A stretch of DNA of 64,000 nucleotides from Nocardioides allogilvus (GTDB lineage Bacteria > Actinomycetota > Actinomycetes > Propionibacteriales > Nocardioidaceae): NCBI RefSeq assembly GCF_003047285.1, contig NZ_PZYX01000009.1, positions 62,001 to 126,000 on the forward strand. The letters run 5' to 3'. The notes under the pieces were generated by a model that did no database searches, was not told the origin of the DNA, and saw only the letters and a program-made list of their open reading frames with translations. The first letter of the stretch is position 1; every line of letters begins with the position of its first letter. A program made the position numbers and the translations under genes. Of this stretch, positions 35,053 to 45,794 are shown one piece after another.

Positions 35053-35670
35053 TCAATCCCGTCCCGGGCCGTGTTCGACGACGCCCTCGGCCACCTGGCG
35101 CATGGACAGGCGGAGGTCCATGGCGGTCTTCTGGATCCACCGGAATGCCTCGGGCTCGCTGAGTCCGAGCTGCGCCTGCAGGATGCTCTTGGCCCGCTCG
35201 ACGGCCTTGCGGGTCGCCAAGGAGTCCTGGAGATCGGCGACCTCGCGCTCGAGGACCGTGACCTCCTCGAAGCGGCTCACGGCCATCTCGATGGCCGGCA
35301 CCAGGTCGGTGCGGGTGAACGGCTTGACGAGGTAGGCCATGGCACCCGCGTCCCGCGCCCGCTCCACCAGGTCGCGCTGCGAGAAGGCGGTGAGGATGAC
35401 GACCGGCGCGATCCGCTCGCCGGCGATCTGCTCGGCGGCCGCGATGCCGTCGAGGATCGGCATCTTCACGTCGAGGATGACCAGGTCGGGCCTGAGCTCC
35501 TGGGCGAGCTCGATCGCCTTCTGGCCGTCGCCGGCCTGGCCGACGACGTCGTAGCCCTCCTCCCCCAGCATCTCGGCGAGATCCATCCGGATCAGCGCCT
35601 CGTCCTCGGCGATGACGACGCGACGGGGTACGGCGGGGCTCGGGATGCTCGTGGCGGCGGGGTCGGTCAC
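35053..35670 (-). CDS. pdtaR: ANTAR-domain response regulator, PdtaR-like
   Basis: A 205-residue response regulator that acts on RNA. The receiver domain has acidic pocket residues in VVIAEDEALIRMD, phosphorylation site Asp67 in LVILDVKMP, and LTAFSQRDLVERARDAGAMAYLVKPF with the conserved Thr and Lys. The ANTAR domain follows at about 145-200 (ATRKAVERAKSILQAQ, EAFRWIQKTAMD). The match to mycobacterial PdtaR is close along its length. PdtaR is switched on by the histidine kinase PdtaS, not in this window, and relieves transcription termination. The GTG at 35670 follows TAGCCT (35678-35683) by 7 bases. A longer frame upstream is spurious because it crosses the antisense strand of tRNA-Leu. Confidence 0.92.
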   Translation of the reverse strand: MTDPAATSIPSPAVPRRVVIAEDEALIRMDLAEMLGEEGYDVVGQAGDGQKAIELAQELRPDLVILDVKMPILDGIAAAEQIAGERIAPVVILTAFSQRDLVERARDAGAMAYLVKPFTRTDLVPAIEMAVSRFEEVTVLEREVADLQDSLATRKAVERAKSILQAQLGLSEPEAFRWIQKTAMDLRLSMRQVAEGVVEHGPGRD

Positions 35671-35709
35671 GACGCCAAGGCTAGTCGGGTACGGTTTCCT
35701 CGCTCCCCA

Positions 35710-35792
35710 GCCGGGTTGGCGGAATGGCAGACGCGATGGTCTCAAACACCATTGTCCGAAAGGGCGTGTGGGTTCGAATCCCACACCCGGCA
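35710..35792 (+). tRNA. tRNA-Leu(CAA)
   Basis: Acceptor stem GCCGGGT / ACCCGGC, D arm, anticodon loop CTCAAAC (anticodon CAA), long variable arm typical of class II tRNAs, and T arm GTGGG-TTCGAAT-CCCAC. The CCA end is not encoded. It reads UUG codons. Confidence 0.97.
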
Positions 35793-35826
35793 CCCTGATG
35801 TCGGTGGCGACCTCTTACATGAGGCT

Positions 35827-36606
35827 GTGCCCCACGTCCGCCCTCAGTCCGTCGTCGACAGCGCCCTCGCTGCGTCGTCGGCTGGCATGCGCGACGCCGA
35901 CAATGCACAGCTCCACGGCGTGGCAGTCAAGACGATCCGACGTTGGCGCCGGCTCTACCAACGTCGCGGGCAGGAGCGCGGACAGCAGCACCTCGCTCCG
36001 CCGTGTCCTCGGTGCGACGAGGGCCCGCTGGATCCGGCGGCATACTCAGAACTGCTCGGTTGGTATCTCGGCGATGGCTACATCTCGAAGGGACGTCGCA
36101 ACGTCTACAACCTGCACGTCTACAACGATCTGACGTACGAGCGTCTCAATGCAGAGATCTTGATGCTGATGCGCGCGGTCAAGCCCGGCTCGCGACCCCA
36201 CACCAGGATTGTGCCCGGATGCGTCGTCTCCACCGTTTCGTGGAAGCACTGGCCCTGCCTCTTCCCCCAGCACGGTCCCGGCCGCAAGCACGACCGACCC
36301 ATCGTGCTCGAGGAGTGGCAGGCGGAGATCGTGACAGCGTTCCCGGCCGACTTCCTGCGAGGTCTCTTCCACTCCGACGGCGCACGGGTGCACAACTGGG
36401 CGACGCGGATGGTGGGTGGGGAGAAGCGTCGCTACGACTATCCCCGCTGGCAGTTCAGCAACCGCTCCGACGACATCCGCGACCTCTGCTGCTGGGCGCT
36501 CGACCTGGTCGACGTCGCCTGGCGCAGGTCAGGTCCGTGGACCATCTCCGTGTCGCGCCGGGAGGCAGTCGGTCGCCTCGACGCGCTGATCGGCCCGAAG
36601 ACCTAG
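35827..36606 (+). CDS. LAGLIDADG-type homing endonuclease-like protein with N-terminal helix-turn-helix
   Basis: About 259 residues starting at a GTG 35 bases after tRNA-Leu. Residues about 20-50 look like a helix-turn-helix (MRDADNAQLHGVAVKTIRRW). A CPRCDEGPLD segment follows, then SELLGWYLGDGYISKGRRN, where LGDG corresponds to a LAGLIDADG helix, and ADFLRGLFHSDGARVHNW, where the HSDG corresponds to the second. The two Asp would be the metal-binding residues. Freestanding proteins of this shape occur in many actinobacteria without an intron or intein. There is no split host gene here, and the neighbouring tRNA is intact. It converges with pyk with 1 base between stop codons. The activity is unproved. 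Confidence 0.7.
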   Translation: MPHVRPQSVVDSALAASSAGMRDADNAQLHGVAVKTIRRWRRLYQRRGQERGQQHLAPPCPRCDEGPLDPAAYSELLGWYLGDGYISKGRRNVYNLHVYNDLTYERLNAEILMLMRAVKPGSRPHTRIVPGCVVSTVSWKHWPCLFPQHGPGRKHDRPIVLEEWQAEIVTAFPADFLRGLFHSDGARVHNWATRMVGGEKRRYDYPRWQFSNRSDDIRDLCCWALDLVDVAWRRSGPWTISVSRREAVGRLDALIGPKT

Positions 36607-36607
36607 C

Positions 36608-38059
36608 TCACGACGTACGTCGATAGGCCGGCGCGGCTCCGTTGATCGCATCACCCATGCGGTGGATGCGCAGGGCGTTCGTCGAGCCCGGGATCCCGGG
36701 CGGGCTGCCGGCGATGATGACCACGAGGTCACCCTCCTTGACGCGCCCGATGTGGATCAGGGCCTCGTCGACCTGGCGCACCATCTCGTCGGTGTGCTCG
36801 ACCTCGGCGCCCTGGAAGGTCTCGACCCCCCAGGTCAGCGAGAGCTGGGACCGGGTGCGGGCCTCGGGGGTGAAGGCCAGGATCGGGATCGGTCCGCGGT
36901 AGCGCGAGAGCCGCTTGGCGGAGTCACCGCTCACTGTGAACGCCACCAGGAAGGCCGCACCCACCGACTCGGCGACCTCGGCCGCCGCCTTGGCGATGAT
37001 GCCGCCGCGCGTGTGGGGTTGCCAGGTCACTGCAGCCATGTGGCCGAGGCCGTGCCGCTCGGTGGAGGTGACGATCCGGGCCATCGTCTGCACGGCGATG
37101 ACGGGGTAGTCCCCCACGCTGGTCTCGCCGGAAAGCATCACCGCGTCAGCCCCGTCGAGCACGGCGTTGGCGACGTCGCTGGCCTCCGCGCGCGTCGGCG
37201 CAGGGGCCGTGATCATGGACTCGAGCATCTGCGTGGCGACGATGACGGGCTTGGCGTTGCGACGGGCCTTGTCGATGATCCGCTTCTGGTGGATCGGCAC
37301 GTCCTCGAGCGGGCACTCGACGCCCAGGTCGCCGCGGGCGACCATGATGCCGTCGAAGGCGTCCACGATCTCGTCGATGTTCTCGATCGCCTGCGGCTTC
37401 TCGATCTTGGCGATGATCGGGACGAAGATGTCCTCCTCGCGCATGATCGCGCGCACGTCCTCCGCATCAGCCGCGTTGCGCACGAAGCTGAGCGCGATGA
37501 AGTCGACCCCGAGGTTGAGCGCCCAGCGCAGGTCGGCGGTGTCCTTCTCCGACAGTGCGGGCACGGACACGGCGACGCCGGGCAGGTTGATGCCCTTGTG
37601 GTTGGAGACCTTGCCGCCGACGATCACCTCGGTCACGACGTCGGTGCCCTGCACCGCCGTCACCCGCAGGCGCACCTTGCCGTCGTCGATGAGCAGCGGG
37701 TCGCCGGTCTTCACGTCGCCCGGGAGCCCGGCGTAGGTGGTGCCGCACTGGTGCTGGTCGCCCAGGACGTCGCGGGTGGTGATCGTGAACGTGGCGCCCG
37801 GCTCCAGCCGCACCGGCCCGTCGGCGAACATGCCGAGCCGGATCTTGGGGCCCTGGAGGTCCGCGAAGATGCCGACCCCGTGGCCGGACTCGTCGCTGGC
37901 CCGGCGCACGAGGTGATAGCTGCGCTCGTGGTCGGCGTGCTCGCCGTGGCTCATGTTGAGCCGGGCGACGTCCATCCCCGCGTCGACGAGCTCACGGATG
38001 GCCTCCGGGGTGGACACCGCAGGGCCGAGGGTGCAGACAATCTTCGCTCTTCGCACCAC
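36608..38059 (-). CDS. pyk: Pyruvate kinase
   Basis: The last enzyme of glycolysis, forming pyruvate and ATP from phosphoenolpyruvate and ADP. The 483-residue protein begins RRAKIVCTLGPAVSTPEAIREL and includes MDVARLNMSHGEH, the catalytic KIEKPQAIENIDEI, VARGDLGVE, and ATQMLESMITAPAPTRAEASDVANAV, all hallmark segments. The C-terminal regulatory domain is present. Two adjacent GTG codons are candidates for the start; the second (38056) lies 6 bases from TAGGGT (38063-38068), fitting a leaderless mRNA. It lies downstream of gltBD, in the usual order. Confidence 0.97.
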   Translation of the reverse strand: MVRRAKIVCTLGPAVSTPEAIRELVDAGMDVARLNMSHGEHADHERSYHLVRRASDESGHGVGIFADLQGPKIRLGMFADGPVRLEPGATFTITTRDVLGDQHQCGTTYAGLPGDVKTGDPLLIDDGKVRLRVTAVQGTDVVTEVIVGGKVSNHKGINLPGVAVSVPALSEKDTADLRWALNLGVDFIALSFVRNAADAEDVRAIMREEDIFVPIIAKIEKPQAIENIDEIVDAFDGIMVARGDLGVECPLEDVPIHQKRIIDKARRNAKPVIVATQMLESMITAPAPTRAEASDVANAVLDGADAVMLSGETSVGDYPVIAVQTMARIVTSTERHGLGHMAAVTWQPHTRGGIIAKAAAEVAESVGAAFLVAFTVSGDSAKRLSRYRGPIPILAFTPEARTRSQLSLTWGVETFQGAEVEHTDEMVRQVDEALIHIGRVKEGDLVVIIAGSPPGIPGSTNALRIHRMGDAINGAAPAYRRTS

Positions 38060-38107
38060 TCGACCCTAGCGGATCTTTGATCGATCCAAATGCCCGACCC
38101 GCGAACG

Positions 38108-39565
38108 TCAGACGACGAGCGGACGATCCGTCGGCTTGACCGGAACGGGCAGCGTCGAGGCTCCGGTGAGGTAGGTGTCCACCGCAGCCGCGGCAGCGCG
38201 GCCCTCGGCGATCGCCCACACGATCAGCGACTGGCCACGACCCACGTCGCCGGCCACGAAGACGCCCTCGACGCTCGAGGCGTACGTCGCGTCGCGCACC
38301 ACGTTGCCACGCTGGTCGAGCTCCACGCCCAGCTGCTCGATGATCCCCGGCTTCTCCGGGCCGGTGAAGCCCATGGCGAACAGCACCAGCTGCGCCGGGA
38401 TGACCCGCTCGGTGCCCTCGACGGGCTGGAACTTCTCGTCCACCTCGACCAGGCGCAGGCCCGACACGTGGCCGGACTCGTCACCGAGGAACTCCTGGGT
38501 GGAGACCGCGTAGACGCGGTCGCCGCCCTCCTCGTGTGCGGAGGAGACGCGGAACGTCATCGGGTAGGTCGGCCACGGCTGGCTGCCGGGACGGACCTCG
38601 GGCGGCTGCGCCATGATCTCGAGCTGGGTGATCGAGCGGGCGCCCTGGCGGATGGAGGTGCCGAGGCAGTCGGCACCGGTGTCACCGCCACCGATGATGA
38701 CGACGTCCTTGTCGGTGGCCAGGATCTGGTCCTCGACCTCTTCGCCGGTGGAGACGCGGTTGGCCTGCGGCAGGAACTCCATGGCCTGGTGGATGCCGGC
38801 GAGCTCACGCCCCGGAGCCGGCAGGTCGCGGGCCTCGGTCGCGCCCATCGCGAGCACCACGGCGTCGTAGCGATCGGTCAGCTGGGGACCCGTGAGCGTC
38901 TCGCCCACGTTGACGCCGGCGCGGAAGACGGTGCCCTCGCGCTTCATCTGCTCGAGTCGACGGTCGAGATGCTTCTTCTCCATCTTGAACTCGGGGATGC
39001 CGTAGCGCAGCAGCCCGCCGATCTTGTCGGCGCGCTCGTAGACGGCGACCGTGTGGCCGGCGCGGGTCAGCTGCTGGGCAGCGGCCAGGCCCGCGGGGCC
39101 CGACCCGATGACGGCGACGGTCTTGCCCGAGAGCCACTCCGGCGGCTGGGGCCGGACATGACCGGACTCCCACGCCTTGTCGATGATCGCGACCTCGACG
39201 TTCTTGATCGTGACGGGGTCCTGGTTGATGCCCAGCACGCAGGCGGTCTCGCAGGGCGCCGGGCACAACCGACCGGTGAACTCCGGGAAGTTGTTGGTCG
39301 CGTGCAACCGCTCGATCGCACCCTCCCAATCGTCACGCCAGACCAGGTCGTTCCACTCGGGGATGATGTTGCCGAGCGGGCAGCCCTGGTGGCAGAACGG
39401 GATGCCGCAGTCCATGCAGCGTCCGGCCTGGGGCGTGATGATCGGGAGCAGCGCGCGGCCGATCCCGTCGGGGTAGACCTCGTTCCAGTCGTTGACCCGC
39501 TCCTCGACCATCCGGCGCGTGGCGACCTGGCGGCCCTCCTTGAGAAAACCCTTCGGGTCAGCCAT
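38108..39565 (-). CDS. gltD: Glutamate synthase (NADPH), small subunit
   Basis: A 485-residue flavoprotein that passes electrons from NADPH to the large subunit. Near the N-terminus lies the Cys-rich cluster motif [17 protein letters not shown] for iron-sulfur binding, then the FAD-binding [17 protein letters not shown] and the NADPH-binding [36 protein letters not shown] closes the FAD site. It overlaps gltB by 8 bases, so the subunits are translated together. Confidence 0.97.
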   Translation of the reverse strand: MADPKGFLKEGRQVATRRMVEERVNDWNEVYPDGIGRALLPIITPQAGRCMDCGIPFCHQGCPLGNIIPEWNDLVWRDDWEGAIERLHATNNFPEFTGRLCPAPCETACVLGINQDPVTIKNVEVAIIDKAWESGHVRPQPPEWLSGKTVAVIGSGPAGLAAAQQLTRAGHTVAVYERADKIGGLLRYGIPEFKMEKKHLDRRLEQMKREGTVFRAGVNVGETLTGPQLTDRYDAVVLAMGATEARDLPAPGRELAGIHQAMEFLPQANRVSTGEEVEDQILATDKDVVIIGGGDTGADCLGTSIRQGARSITQLEIMAQPPEVRPGSQPWPTYPMTFRVSSAHEEGGDRVYAVSTQEFLGDESGHVSGLRLVEVDEKFQPVEGTERVIPAQLVLFAMGFTGPEKPGIIEQLGVELDQRGNVVRDATYASSVEGVFVAGDVGRGQSLIVWAIAEGRAAAAAVDTYLTGASTLPVPVKPTDRPLVV

Positions 39566-42500
39566 GCAGCACCTCCATGATGCGCGCGTTGGCCTCGTCC
39601 TCGGTGAGGCCCTCCGAGAGGGCCTCCGCCCGAGCGTCGAGAACTCGCTTGTAGTCGCGGGGCATCACCTCGGTGAAGCGGCCCAGCGCGGTGTCCCAGT
39701 CGGCCAGCAGGGCGGCGGCAACCGTGGATCCGGTCTCCTCGCCGTGCTGGGTGACCAGGGTCTTGAGCTGCTCGGCCGCGTCGCCGGTGACGGGTCCGAG
39801 GGCGACGAGCTCGGGGTTGACCCGGCGCTCGTCGAGGTCGAGCACGAACGCGTGGCCGCCCGACATGCCGGCCGCGAAGTTGCGTCCGGTCTGGCCGAGC
39901 ACGACCACCACTCCCCCGGTCATGTATTCGCAGCCGTGGTCGCCCACGCCCTCGACGACCGCGGTGGCGCCGGAGTTGCGGACGCAGAAGCGCTCGCCGG
40001 CCTTGCCGCGCAGGAAGATCTGGCCCGACGTGGCGCCGTACGCGATCGTGTTGCCGGCGATGACCTGCTCGCTGGCGTCGAAGGTCGCGCTGCGGTCGGG
40101 GCGTACGACGATGCGTCCGCCCGACAGGCCCTTGCCGACGTAGTCGTTGGCGTCGCCCTCGAGGCGCAGCGTGACACCGCGCGGCACGAAGGCGCCGAAC
40201 GACTGGCCCGCGGAGCCGGTGAAGGTGATGTCGATGGTGCCGTCGGGCAGGCCCTCGCCGCGGTAGCGCTTGGTCACCTCGTGGCCGAGCATGGTGCCGA
40301 CCGTGCGGTTGACGTTGCGTACGGCGACCTGTGCCCGGACCGGCTCGCCGTTCTCGAGCGCCGGGGCGGCGAGCTTGATCAGCTCGTTGTCGAGCGCCTT
40401 GTCGAGGCCGTGGTCCTGCGTCTTGGTGTTGCGCAGGTCCTGGTCGGCGAACTGGCCGAACTCACCGTGTGCCGAGGCCTGGTGCAGGATCGGCGTCAGG
40501 TCGAGCCCGGCCGCCTTCCAGTGGCCGACCGCTCGCTCGATGTCGAGCGAACCGACCTGGCCGATGGCCTCGTCGAGGGTGCGGAAGCCGAGCTCGGCGA
40601 GGAGCTCACGCACCTCCTCGGCGATGTAGGTGAAGAAGTTGACGATGTACTCGGCCTTGCCGCTGTAGCGCTCGCGCAGCACGGGGTTCTGCGTCGCGAC
40701 GCCCACCGGGCAGGTGTCGAGGTGGCAGACCCGCATCATGATGCAGCCCGACACGACGAGCGGAGCCGTCGCGAAGCCGAACTCCTCGGCACCGAGCAAC
40801 GCGGCGATGACGACGTCACGGCCGGTCTTGAGCTGGCCGTCGGCCTGCACCACGATCCGGTCGCGCAGCCCGTTGAGGAGCAGTGTCTGCTGGGTCTCGG
40901 CCAGGCCGAGCTCCCACGGACCACCGGCGTGCTTGAGCGACGTCAGGGGCGAGGCGCCCGTGCCACCGTCGTGACCGGAGATGAGCACGACGTCGGCGTG
41001 CGCCTTGGAGACACCCGCCGCGACCGTGCCGACGCCGACCTCGGAGACCAGCTTGACGTGCACGCGGGCCGACGGGTTGGCGTTCTTGAGGTCGTGGATC
41101 AGCTGAGCCAGGTCCTCGATCGAGTAGATGTCGTGGTGCGGCGGCGGGCTGATCAGGCCCACACCGGGCGTCGAGTGACGGGTCTTGGCCACCCACGGGT
41201 AGACCTTGTGGCCGGGCAGCTGGCCGCCCTCACCGGGCTTGGCGCCCTGCGCCATCTTGATCTGGATGTCGTCGGCGTTGGTGAGGTATTCGCTCGTGAC
41301 GCCGAACCGGCCGGACGCGACCTGCTTGATCGAGCTGCGGCGCTCGGGGTCGTAGAGGCGCTCGGCGTCCTCGCCACCCTCACCGGTGTTCGACTTGCCG
41401 CCGAGGCGGTTCATCGCGATGGCGAGGGTCTCGTGCGACTCCTGGCTGATCGAGCCGTAGGACATGGCCCCGGTCGAGAAGCGCTTGACGATCTCGCTGA
41501 CCGGCTCGACCTCGTCGATGCTGATCGGGGTGCGACCGGTCGCCTCGCCGTCCTTGAAGCGGAAGAGGCCGCGCAGCGTCATCAGGCGCTCGGACTGCTC
41601 GTCCACGCGCGAGGTGTACTGCTTGAAGATGTCGTAGCTGCCGGTGCGGGTCGAGTGCTGGAGGCGGAAGACCGTCTCCGGGTCGAACAGGTGCGGCTCG
41701 CCCTCGCGACGCCACTGGTACTCGCCACCGATCTGCAGCTCGCGGTGAGCAGGGGCGATGCCACCGCGGGGGTAGGCCGAGGCGTGGCGCCGCGACACCT
41801 CCTCGGCGATCGTCTCCAGCTCGATGCCGCCCAGCTTGGACGTGGTGCCGGTGAAGTACTTGTCGACGACGGACTGCGAGAGCCCGACGGCCTCGAAGAT
41901 CTGCGCGCCGGTGTAGGAGGCGACCGTGGAGACGCCCATCTTCGACATCACCTTGAGGACGCCCTTGCCGAGGCCCTTGATCAGGTTGGCGACGGCCTTC
42001 TCGGGGTCGACCTTGACGTAGTAGCCCTCGCGCGCGAGGTCCTCCACGGACTCCATCGCGAGATAGGGGTTGACCGCCGCTGCGCCGTACCCCACGAGCA
42101 GCGCGACGTGGTGCACCTCGCGCACGTCGCCGGCCTCGACGAGGAGACCGACCTGGGTGCGGGTCTTCTCGCGGACGAGGTGGTGGTGGACCGCTCCGGT
42201 GAGGAGCAGGGACGGGATCGGGGCCAGGTCGGCCGTCGAGTGCCGGTCGGAGAGCACGATGACGCGCGCGCCGTCGGCGATCGCCTCGGAGACCTCGACG
42301 CAGATCTCGTCGATGCGCTTGGCCAGCGCGGCTCCGCCGCCGTCGACCTCGTAGAGCCCACGGGAGACGTGGGTGATGAAGCCGGGCATGTCGCCGTCAC
42401 GGTTGATGTGGCGGATCTTGGCCAGGTCGTCGTTGGAGATCACCGGGAACGGCAGCACGACCTGCCTGCACGACGCAGGCGCCGGCTCGAGCAGGTTGGC

Positions 42501-44147
42501 CTCGGGGCCGATCGTGCCGTTGAGCGAGGTGACCAGCTCTTCGCGGATCGCGTCGAGCGGCGGGTTGGTGACCTGCGCGAAGAGCTGCGCGAAGTAGTCG
42601 AACAGCAGGCGCGGCTTGTCGCTCAGGGCGGCGATGGGCGTGTCGGTGCCCATCGAGCCGAGCGCCTCTCCCCCGGTGTTGGCCATCGGGGTGAGCAGGA
42701 CCCGCAGCTCCTCCTCGGTGTAGCCGAAGATCTGCTGGCGACGGGTGACCGAGGCGTGCGTGTGCACGATGTGCTCGCGCTCGACGATGTCGTCGAGGTG
42801 GATGAGGCCGGCGTGCAGCCACTCGTCATAGGGGTGCTCGCCGGCGAGCTCGGACTTGATCTCCTCGTCCTCGACGATGCGGTGCTCGTCGGTGTCGACC
42901 AGGAACATCCGGCCCGGCTGGAGCCGGCCCTTGCGCACGACGGTCGCGGGGTCGAGGTCGAGCACGCCGACCTCGGACGCGAGCACGACGAGGCCGTCGT
43001 CGGTGACCCAGTAGCGGCTGGGGCGGAGGCCGTTGCGGTCGAGCACGGCGCCGATCTGGCTGCCGTCGGTGAACACGACACAGGCCGGGCCGTCCCACGG
43101 CTCCATCATCGAGGAGTGGAACTCGTAGAACGCGCGGCGCTTGGCGTCCATCTCGGCGTGGTTCTCCCACGCCTCGGGGATCATCATCAGCACGGAGTGC
43201 GGCAGCGAGCGACCACCCATGTGCAGCAGCTCGAGCACCTCGTCGAAGGACGCGGAGTCGGAGTGCCCGGGGGTGCAGATCGGGTAGAGCCGGTTGAGGT
43301 CACCGGGGATGACGACGCTGTCGAGCAGGGCCTCGCGCGCCCGCATCCAGTTGCGGTTGCCCATGACGGTGTTGATCTCACCGTTGTGGGCGATGAACCG
43401 GAACGGGTGGGCCAGCGGCCAGCTCGGGAACGTGTTGGTCGAGAACCGCGAGTGCACGACGGCCAGCGCGGAGGCGACCCGCTCGTCGCGCAGGTCGGGG
43501 AAGAAGTTGTCGAGCTGGTCGGTCGTCAGCATGCCCTTGTAGGCGAGCGTGCGACCGGACAGCGACGGGAAGTAGACGTCGGCCTCGTGCTCGGCGCGCT
43601 TGCGCAGGCAGAAGGCGAGGCGCTCGAGCGCCATGCCGGCCACGCGCTTGCCGGCGCCGGCGACGAACAGCTGGAGGAAGCTCGGCATCACGCTCTTGGC
43701 GGTGGCACCCAGCACGTCGGGGTTGATCGGCACCTCGCGCCAGCCGAGGACGGACAGGCCCTCCTCGGTCGCGATCTGCTCGATCTGGGCCTGGGTCTTG
43801 GCCAGCGAGTCGGCGTCGGCGATGAACGCCGTTCCGACGGCATAGCTGCCGGCGCCGGGGAGCTCGAAGTCGACCACGTCGCGCAGGAACGCGTCGGGGA
43901 CCTGCATCAGGATGCCCGCGCCGTCTCCCGAGTTGGTCTCGGCGCCGGCGGCGCCGCGGTGGTCGAGGTTGCGCAGAGCAGTCAGGGCCTTGGCCACGAT
44001 GTCGTGGCTGGCGACGCCGGTCAGCGTGGCGACAAAGGCCACGCCGCAGGCATCGTGCTCATGGCGAGGGTCGTAGAGCCCTTGTGCCTGGGGGCCTGCA
44101 AGTAGTCCCGAACTGGTTCGGTCTGCAGGCGGCGAGAAGGCGTGCAT
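39558..44147 (-). CDS. gltB: Glutamate synthase (NADPH), large subunit
   Basis: The large subunit, about 1529 residues, converts glutamine and 2-oxoglutarate to two glutamates. Cys34 in [10 protein letters not shown] would become the N-terminal nucleophile of the glutaminase domain after removal of a propeptide. The central and FMN domains follow, with [36 protein letters not shown] and [16 protein letters not shown]. The 3Fe-4S cysteines are in [17 protein letters not shown] beta-helical domain with [17 protein letters not shown] forms the C-terminus. The ATG at 44147 is preferred because GGGAG stands 9 bases upstream; an in-frame GTG at 44177 is possible. Confidence 0.96.
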   Translation of the reverse strand: MHAFSPPADRTSSGLLAGPQAQGLYDPRHEHDACGVAFVATLTGVASHDIVAKALTALRNLDHRGAAGAETNSGDGAGILMQVPDAFLRDVVDFELPGAGSYAVGTAFIADADSLAKTQAQIEQIATEEGLSVLGWREVPINPDVLGATAKSVMPSFLQLFVAGAGKRVAGMALERLAFCLRKRAEHEADVYFPSLSGRTLAYKGMLTTDQLDNFFPDLRDERVASALAVVHSRFSTNTFPSWPLAHPFRFIAHNGEINTVMGNRNWMRAREALLDSVVIPGDLNRLYPICTPGHSDSASFDEVLELLHMGGRSLPHSVLMMIPEAWENHAEMDAKRRAFYEFHSSMMEPWDGPACVVFTDGSQIGAVLDRNGLRPSRYWVTDDGLVVLASEVGVLDLDPATVVRKGRLQPGRMFLVDTDEHRIVEDEEIKSELAGEHPYDEWLHAGLIHLDDIVEREHIVHTHASVTRRQQIFGYTEEELRVLLTPMANTGGEALGSMGTDTPIAALSDKPRLLFDYFAQLFAQVTNPPLDAIREELVTSLNGTIGPEANLLEPAPASCRQVVLPFPVISNDDLAKIRHINRDGDMPGFITHVSRGLYEVDGGGAALAKRIDEICVEVSEAIADGARVIVLSDRHSTADLAPIPSLLLTGAVHHHLVREKTRTQVGLLVEAGDVREVHHVALLVGYGAAAVNPYLAMESVEDLAREGYYVKVDPEKAVANLIKGLGKGVLKVMSKMGVSTVASYTGAQIFEAVGLSQSVVDKYFTGTTSKLGGIELETIAEEVSRRHASAYPRGGIAPAHRELQIGGEYQWRREGEPHLFDPETVFRLQHSTRTGSYDIFKQYTSRVDEQSERLMTLRGLFRFKDGEATGRTPISIDEVEPVSEIVKRFSTGAMSYGSISQESHETLAIAMNRLGGKSNTGEGGEDAERLYDPERRSSIKQVASGRFGVTSEYLTNADDIQIKMAQGAKPGEGGQLPGHKVYPWVAKTRHSTPGVGLISPPPHHDIYSIEDLAQLIHDLKNANPSARVHVKLVSEVGVGTVAAGVSKAHADVVLISGHDGGTGASPLTSLKHAGGPWELGLAETQQTLLLNGLRDRIVVQADGQLKTGRDVVIAALLGAEEFGFATAPLVVSGCIMMRVCHLDTCPVGVATQNPVLRERYSGKAEYIVNFFTYIAEEVRELLAELGFRTLDEAIGQVGSLDIERAVGHWKAAGLDLTPILHQASAHGEFGQFADQDLRNTKTQDHGLDKALDNELIKLAAPALENGEPVRAQVAVRNVNRTVGTMLGHEVTKRYRGEGLPDGTIDITFTGSAGQSFGAFVPRGVTLRLEGDANDYVGKGLSGGRIVVRPDRSATFDASEQVIAGNTIAYGATSGQIFLRGKAGERFCVRNSGATAVVEGVGDHGCEYMTGGVVVVLGQTGRNFAAGMSGGHAFVLDLDERRVNPELVALGPVTGDAAEQLKTLVTQHGEETGSTVAAALLADWDTALGRFTEVMPRDYKRVLDARAEALSEGLTEDEANARIMEVLHG

Positions 44148-44250
44148 CTGGGGCTTCTCCCGTCGTCGTGCGCTCACGCGGTCGTCTGGGACGGGCGTGA
44201 ACGGAGGTGATGGCGATCGGCAGGGGACGGCGTTGGCCCGCGCGAGGGGA

Positions 44251-44256
44251 AATCTA
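44251..44256 (-). promoter_or_regulatory. Possible -10 element of the gltBD promoter
   Basis: TAGATT on the minus strand, in the sequence GATAGATTTCCCC, is the only A/T-rich hexamer in the 142-base gap upstream of gltB. No convincing -35 was found. Confidence 0.35.
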
Positions 44257-44289
44257 TCACCGGCCGGCCCATGCCGTGAGACAGCGATC

Positions 44290-45177
44290 TCAGTCCGCAG
44301 ACTCCGCTGCGGGCTGCGTCACAGGCGGCCGGAGGTAGACCGTGGCCTCCCTGCCGGCGTGCTTGCGCCCCGCCCAGAGGAAGTAGGCAGCAGCCAGGGC
44401 GAACAGCACGATCGAGGTCCACTCGTTGAACCGGAGGCCGAAGACGTCCGAGAGCTGCACGTCGTCGATCCGCAGGCCCTCGATCCAGAAGCGGCCGAGT
44501 GTGTAGGTCATCACGTAGAGCGCGACCACCCGGCCGTGTCCCAGCTGGAAGCGCCGGTCCGCCCAGACCACGACCACGAAGGCCGCCACGCACCAGAGGA
44601 ACTCGTAGAGGAAGGTCGGGTGGAACGTCGTGGCGTCGAGGTAGCCGAGCGGGCGGTGCGCCTCGTCGATCTCCAGCGCCCACGGCAGGTCCGTCGGGCG
44701 GCCGAAGAGCTCCTGGTTGAACCAGTTGCCCCAGCGGCCCAGCGCCTGCGCGATCAGCACCCCGGGCGCCATCGCGTCGAGCACCGGCAGCAGCCGGATG
44801 CCGCGCAGCCGCGCACCGATGACGACACCGAGCGCGCCGAGGGCGATCGCGCCCCACACGCCCAGGCCACCGCGCCAGATGTAGAGCGCCGTGACGGGAT
44901 TGCGGTCCTCGCCGAAGTAGAGCTGCCAGTCGGTCAGGACGTGGTAGATCCGACCGCCGACGAGCCCGAACGGGACACCCCACACCGCGAGGTCGGCGAT
45001 CTCGCCGGCAGTGCCTCCACGAGCCACCCAGCGGCGCTCACCGATCCAGATCGCCACCATGATCCCGGCGATGATGCACAGGGCATAGGCGCGCAGCGGG
45101 AACGGCCCGATCTCCCAGGTGCCCTGGCTCGGGCTGGGGATGCTCAGGACAGTGATCAGGGGCAGCATCAGGCTCAC
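44290..45177 (-). CDS. lgt: Prolipoprotein diacylglyceryl transferase
   Basis: A 295-residue membrane enzyme that moves a diacylglyceryl group from phosphatidylglycerol to the lipobox Cys of prolipoproteins. It has seven hydrophobic helices. [11 protein letters not shown] and [16 protein letters not shown] (the Lgt signature with the essential Asn and Glu region) are intact, as is FLYEFLWC. Several predicted lipoproteins in the window, including LivJ and the SCO protein, are its substrates in principle. The ATG overlaps the SCO gene stop by 4 bases. Confidence 0.96.
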   Translation of the reverse strand: MSLMLPLITVLSIPSPSQGTWEIGPFPLRAYALCIIAGIMVAIWIGERRWVARGGTAGEIADLAVWGVPFGLVGGRIYHVLTDWQLYFGEDRNPVTALYIWRGGLGVWGAIALGALGVVIGARLRGIRLLPVLDAMAPGVLIAQALGRWGNWFNQELFGRPTDLPWALEIDEAHRPLGYLDATTFHPTFLYEFLWCVAAFVVVVWADRRFQLGHGRVVALYVMTYTLGRFWIEGLRIDDVQLSDVFGLRFNEWTSIVLFALAAAYFLWAGRKHAGREATVYLRPPVTQPAAESAD

Positions 45178-45794
45178 TCGCTCAGGAGGTGTTGGAGGTC
45201 GGCGGCCAGCTGGGCGGACGAGACGTCCTCGCTCCAGTAGGCGATGCCGTCGTCTGCAGCGTCGATCGCGACGATCTGGGTGCCGTGGGCGACGTCGAAG
45301 CCGCCGCTCGGCAGCTTCTCGCCCCGGTCGACGGAGATGCCGAGGGGCTTGGCGACGTCGATGATGGTCCTGATCGGACCGGTGACGCCGATGAAGCCCG
45401 GGTCGAAGTTGGTGGCGTAGTCGGCCGTCACCTCAGGGGTGTCGCGGGTCGGGTCGGTCGTGACGAACACGACATCCACCTCCGCGCGTTCCTCGTCGCT
45501 GAGCCGGGTCATGGCCGAGGCCATCGTCGACATCACGATCCCGCAGATGTCGGGACAGTGGGTGTAGCCGAAGAAGACCAGCGTCAGCTGCTTGTCGGTG
45601 TCCTCGACCAGGCTGTACGGCGCCCGCGACCCGTCGACGAGGGCGTCACCGGCGACGGCGAACGGCGGGTCGAGCAGCGTCCCCGTCATCTGGTGCTCCC
45701 CGCCGGCGTCGCTCGTCGCGCCGCAACCGGACAGCAGTCCACCGGCCAGCGCCGAGGCGAGGACGACCGCGAACCAGCGCCGGCGGTCAGCCAC
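45174..45794 (-). CDS. SCO1/SenC family lipoprotein
   Basis: A 206-residue thioredoxin-fold lipoprotein: signal with lipobox LSGC (Cys24), then FFGYTHCPDICGIVMSTMA with the CPDIC copper-binding Cys pair, VDVVFVTTDPTRDTPEV, and the third ligand His in FDVAHGTQIV. SCO proteins deliver copper to, or reduce, the CuA site of cytochrome c oxidase on the outer face of the membrane. All three metal ligands are present. It overlaps trpA by 8 bases and lgt by 4, a tight position between tryptophan synthesis and lipoprotein processing genes with no evident functional link. Confidence 0.92.
   Translation of the reverse strand: MADRRRWFAVVLASALAGGLLSGCGATSDAGGEHQMTGTLLDPPFAVAGDALVDGSRAPYSLVEDTDKQLTLVFFGYTHCPDICGIVMSTMASAMTRLSDEERAEVDVVFVTTDPTRDTPEVTADYATNFDPGFIGVTGPIRTIIDVAKPLGISVDRGEKLPSGGFDVAHGTQIVAIDAADDGIAYWSEDVSSAQLAADLQHLLSE

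Noticed and set aside
35671..35793. Upstream extension of pdtaR by 41 codons
   Set aside because: It crosses the antisense strand of tRNA-Leu, giving the typical spurious GFEPTRPFGQ peptide; the GTG at 35670 has its own -10 element.
35026..35826. Upstream part of the frame leading into the LAGLIDADG-type gene
   Set aside because: Antisense to pdtaR and then across tRNA-Leu; the first plausible start is GTG 35827.
39492..44105. A 1537-residue open frame opposite gltB
   Set aside because: Antisense shadow of a clear gltB gene; its residues are dominated by composition (H, R, G, A, D) and show no motif.
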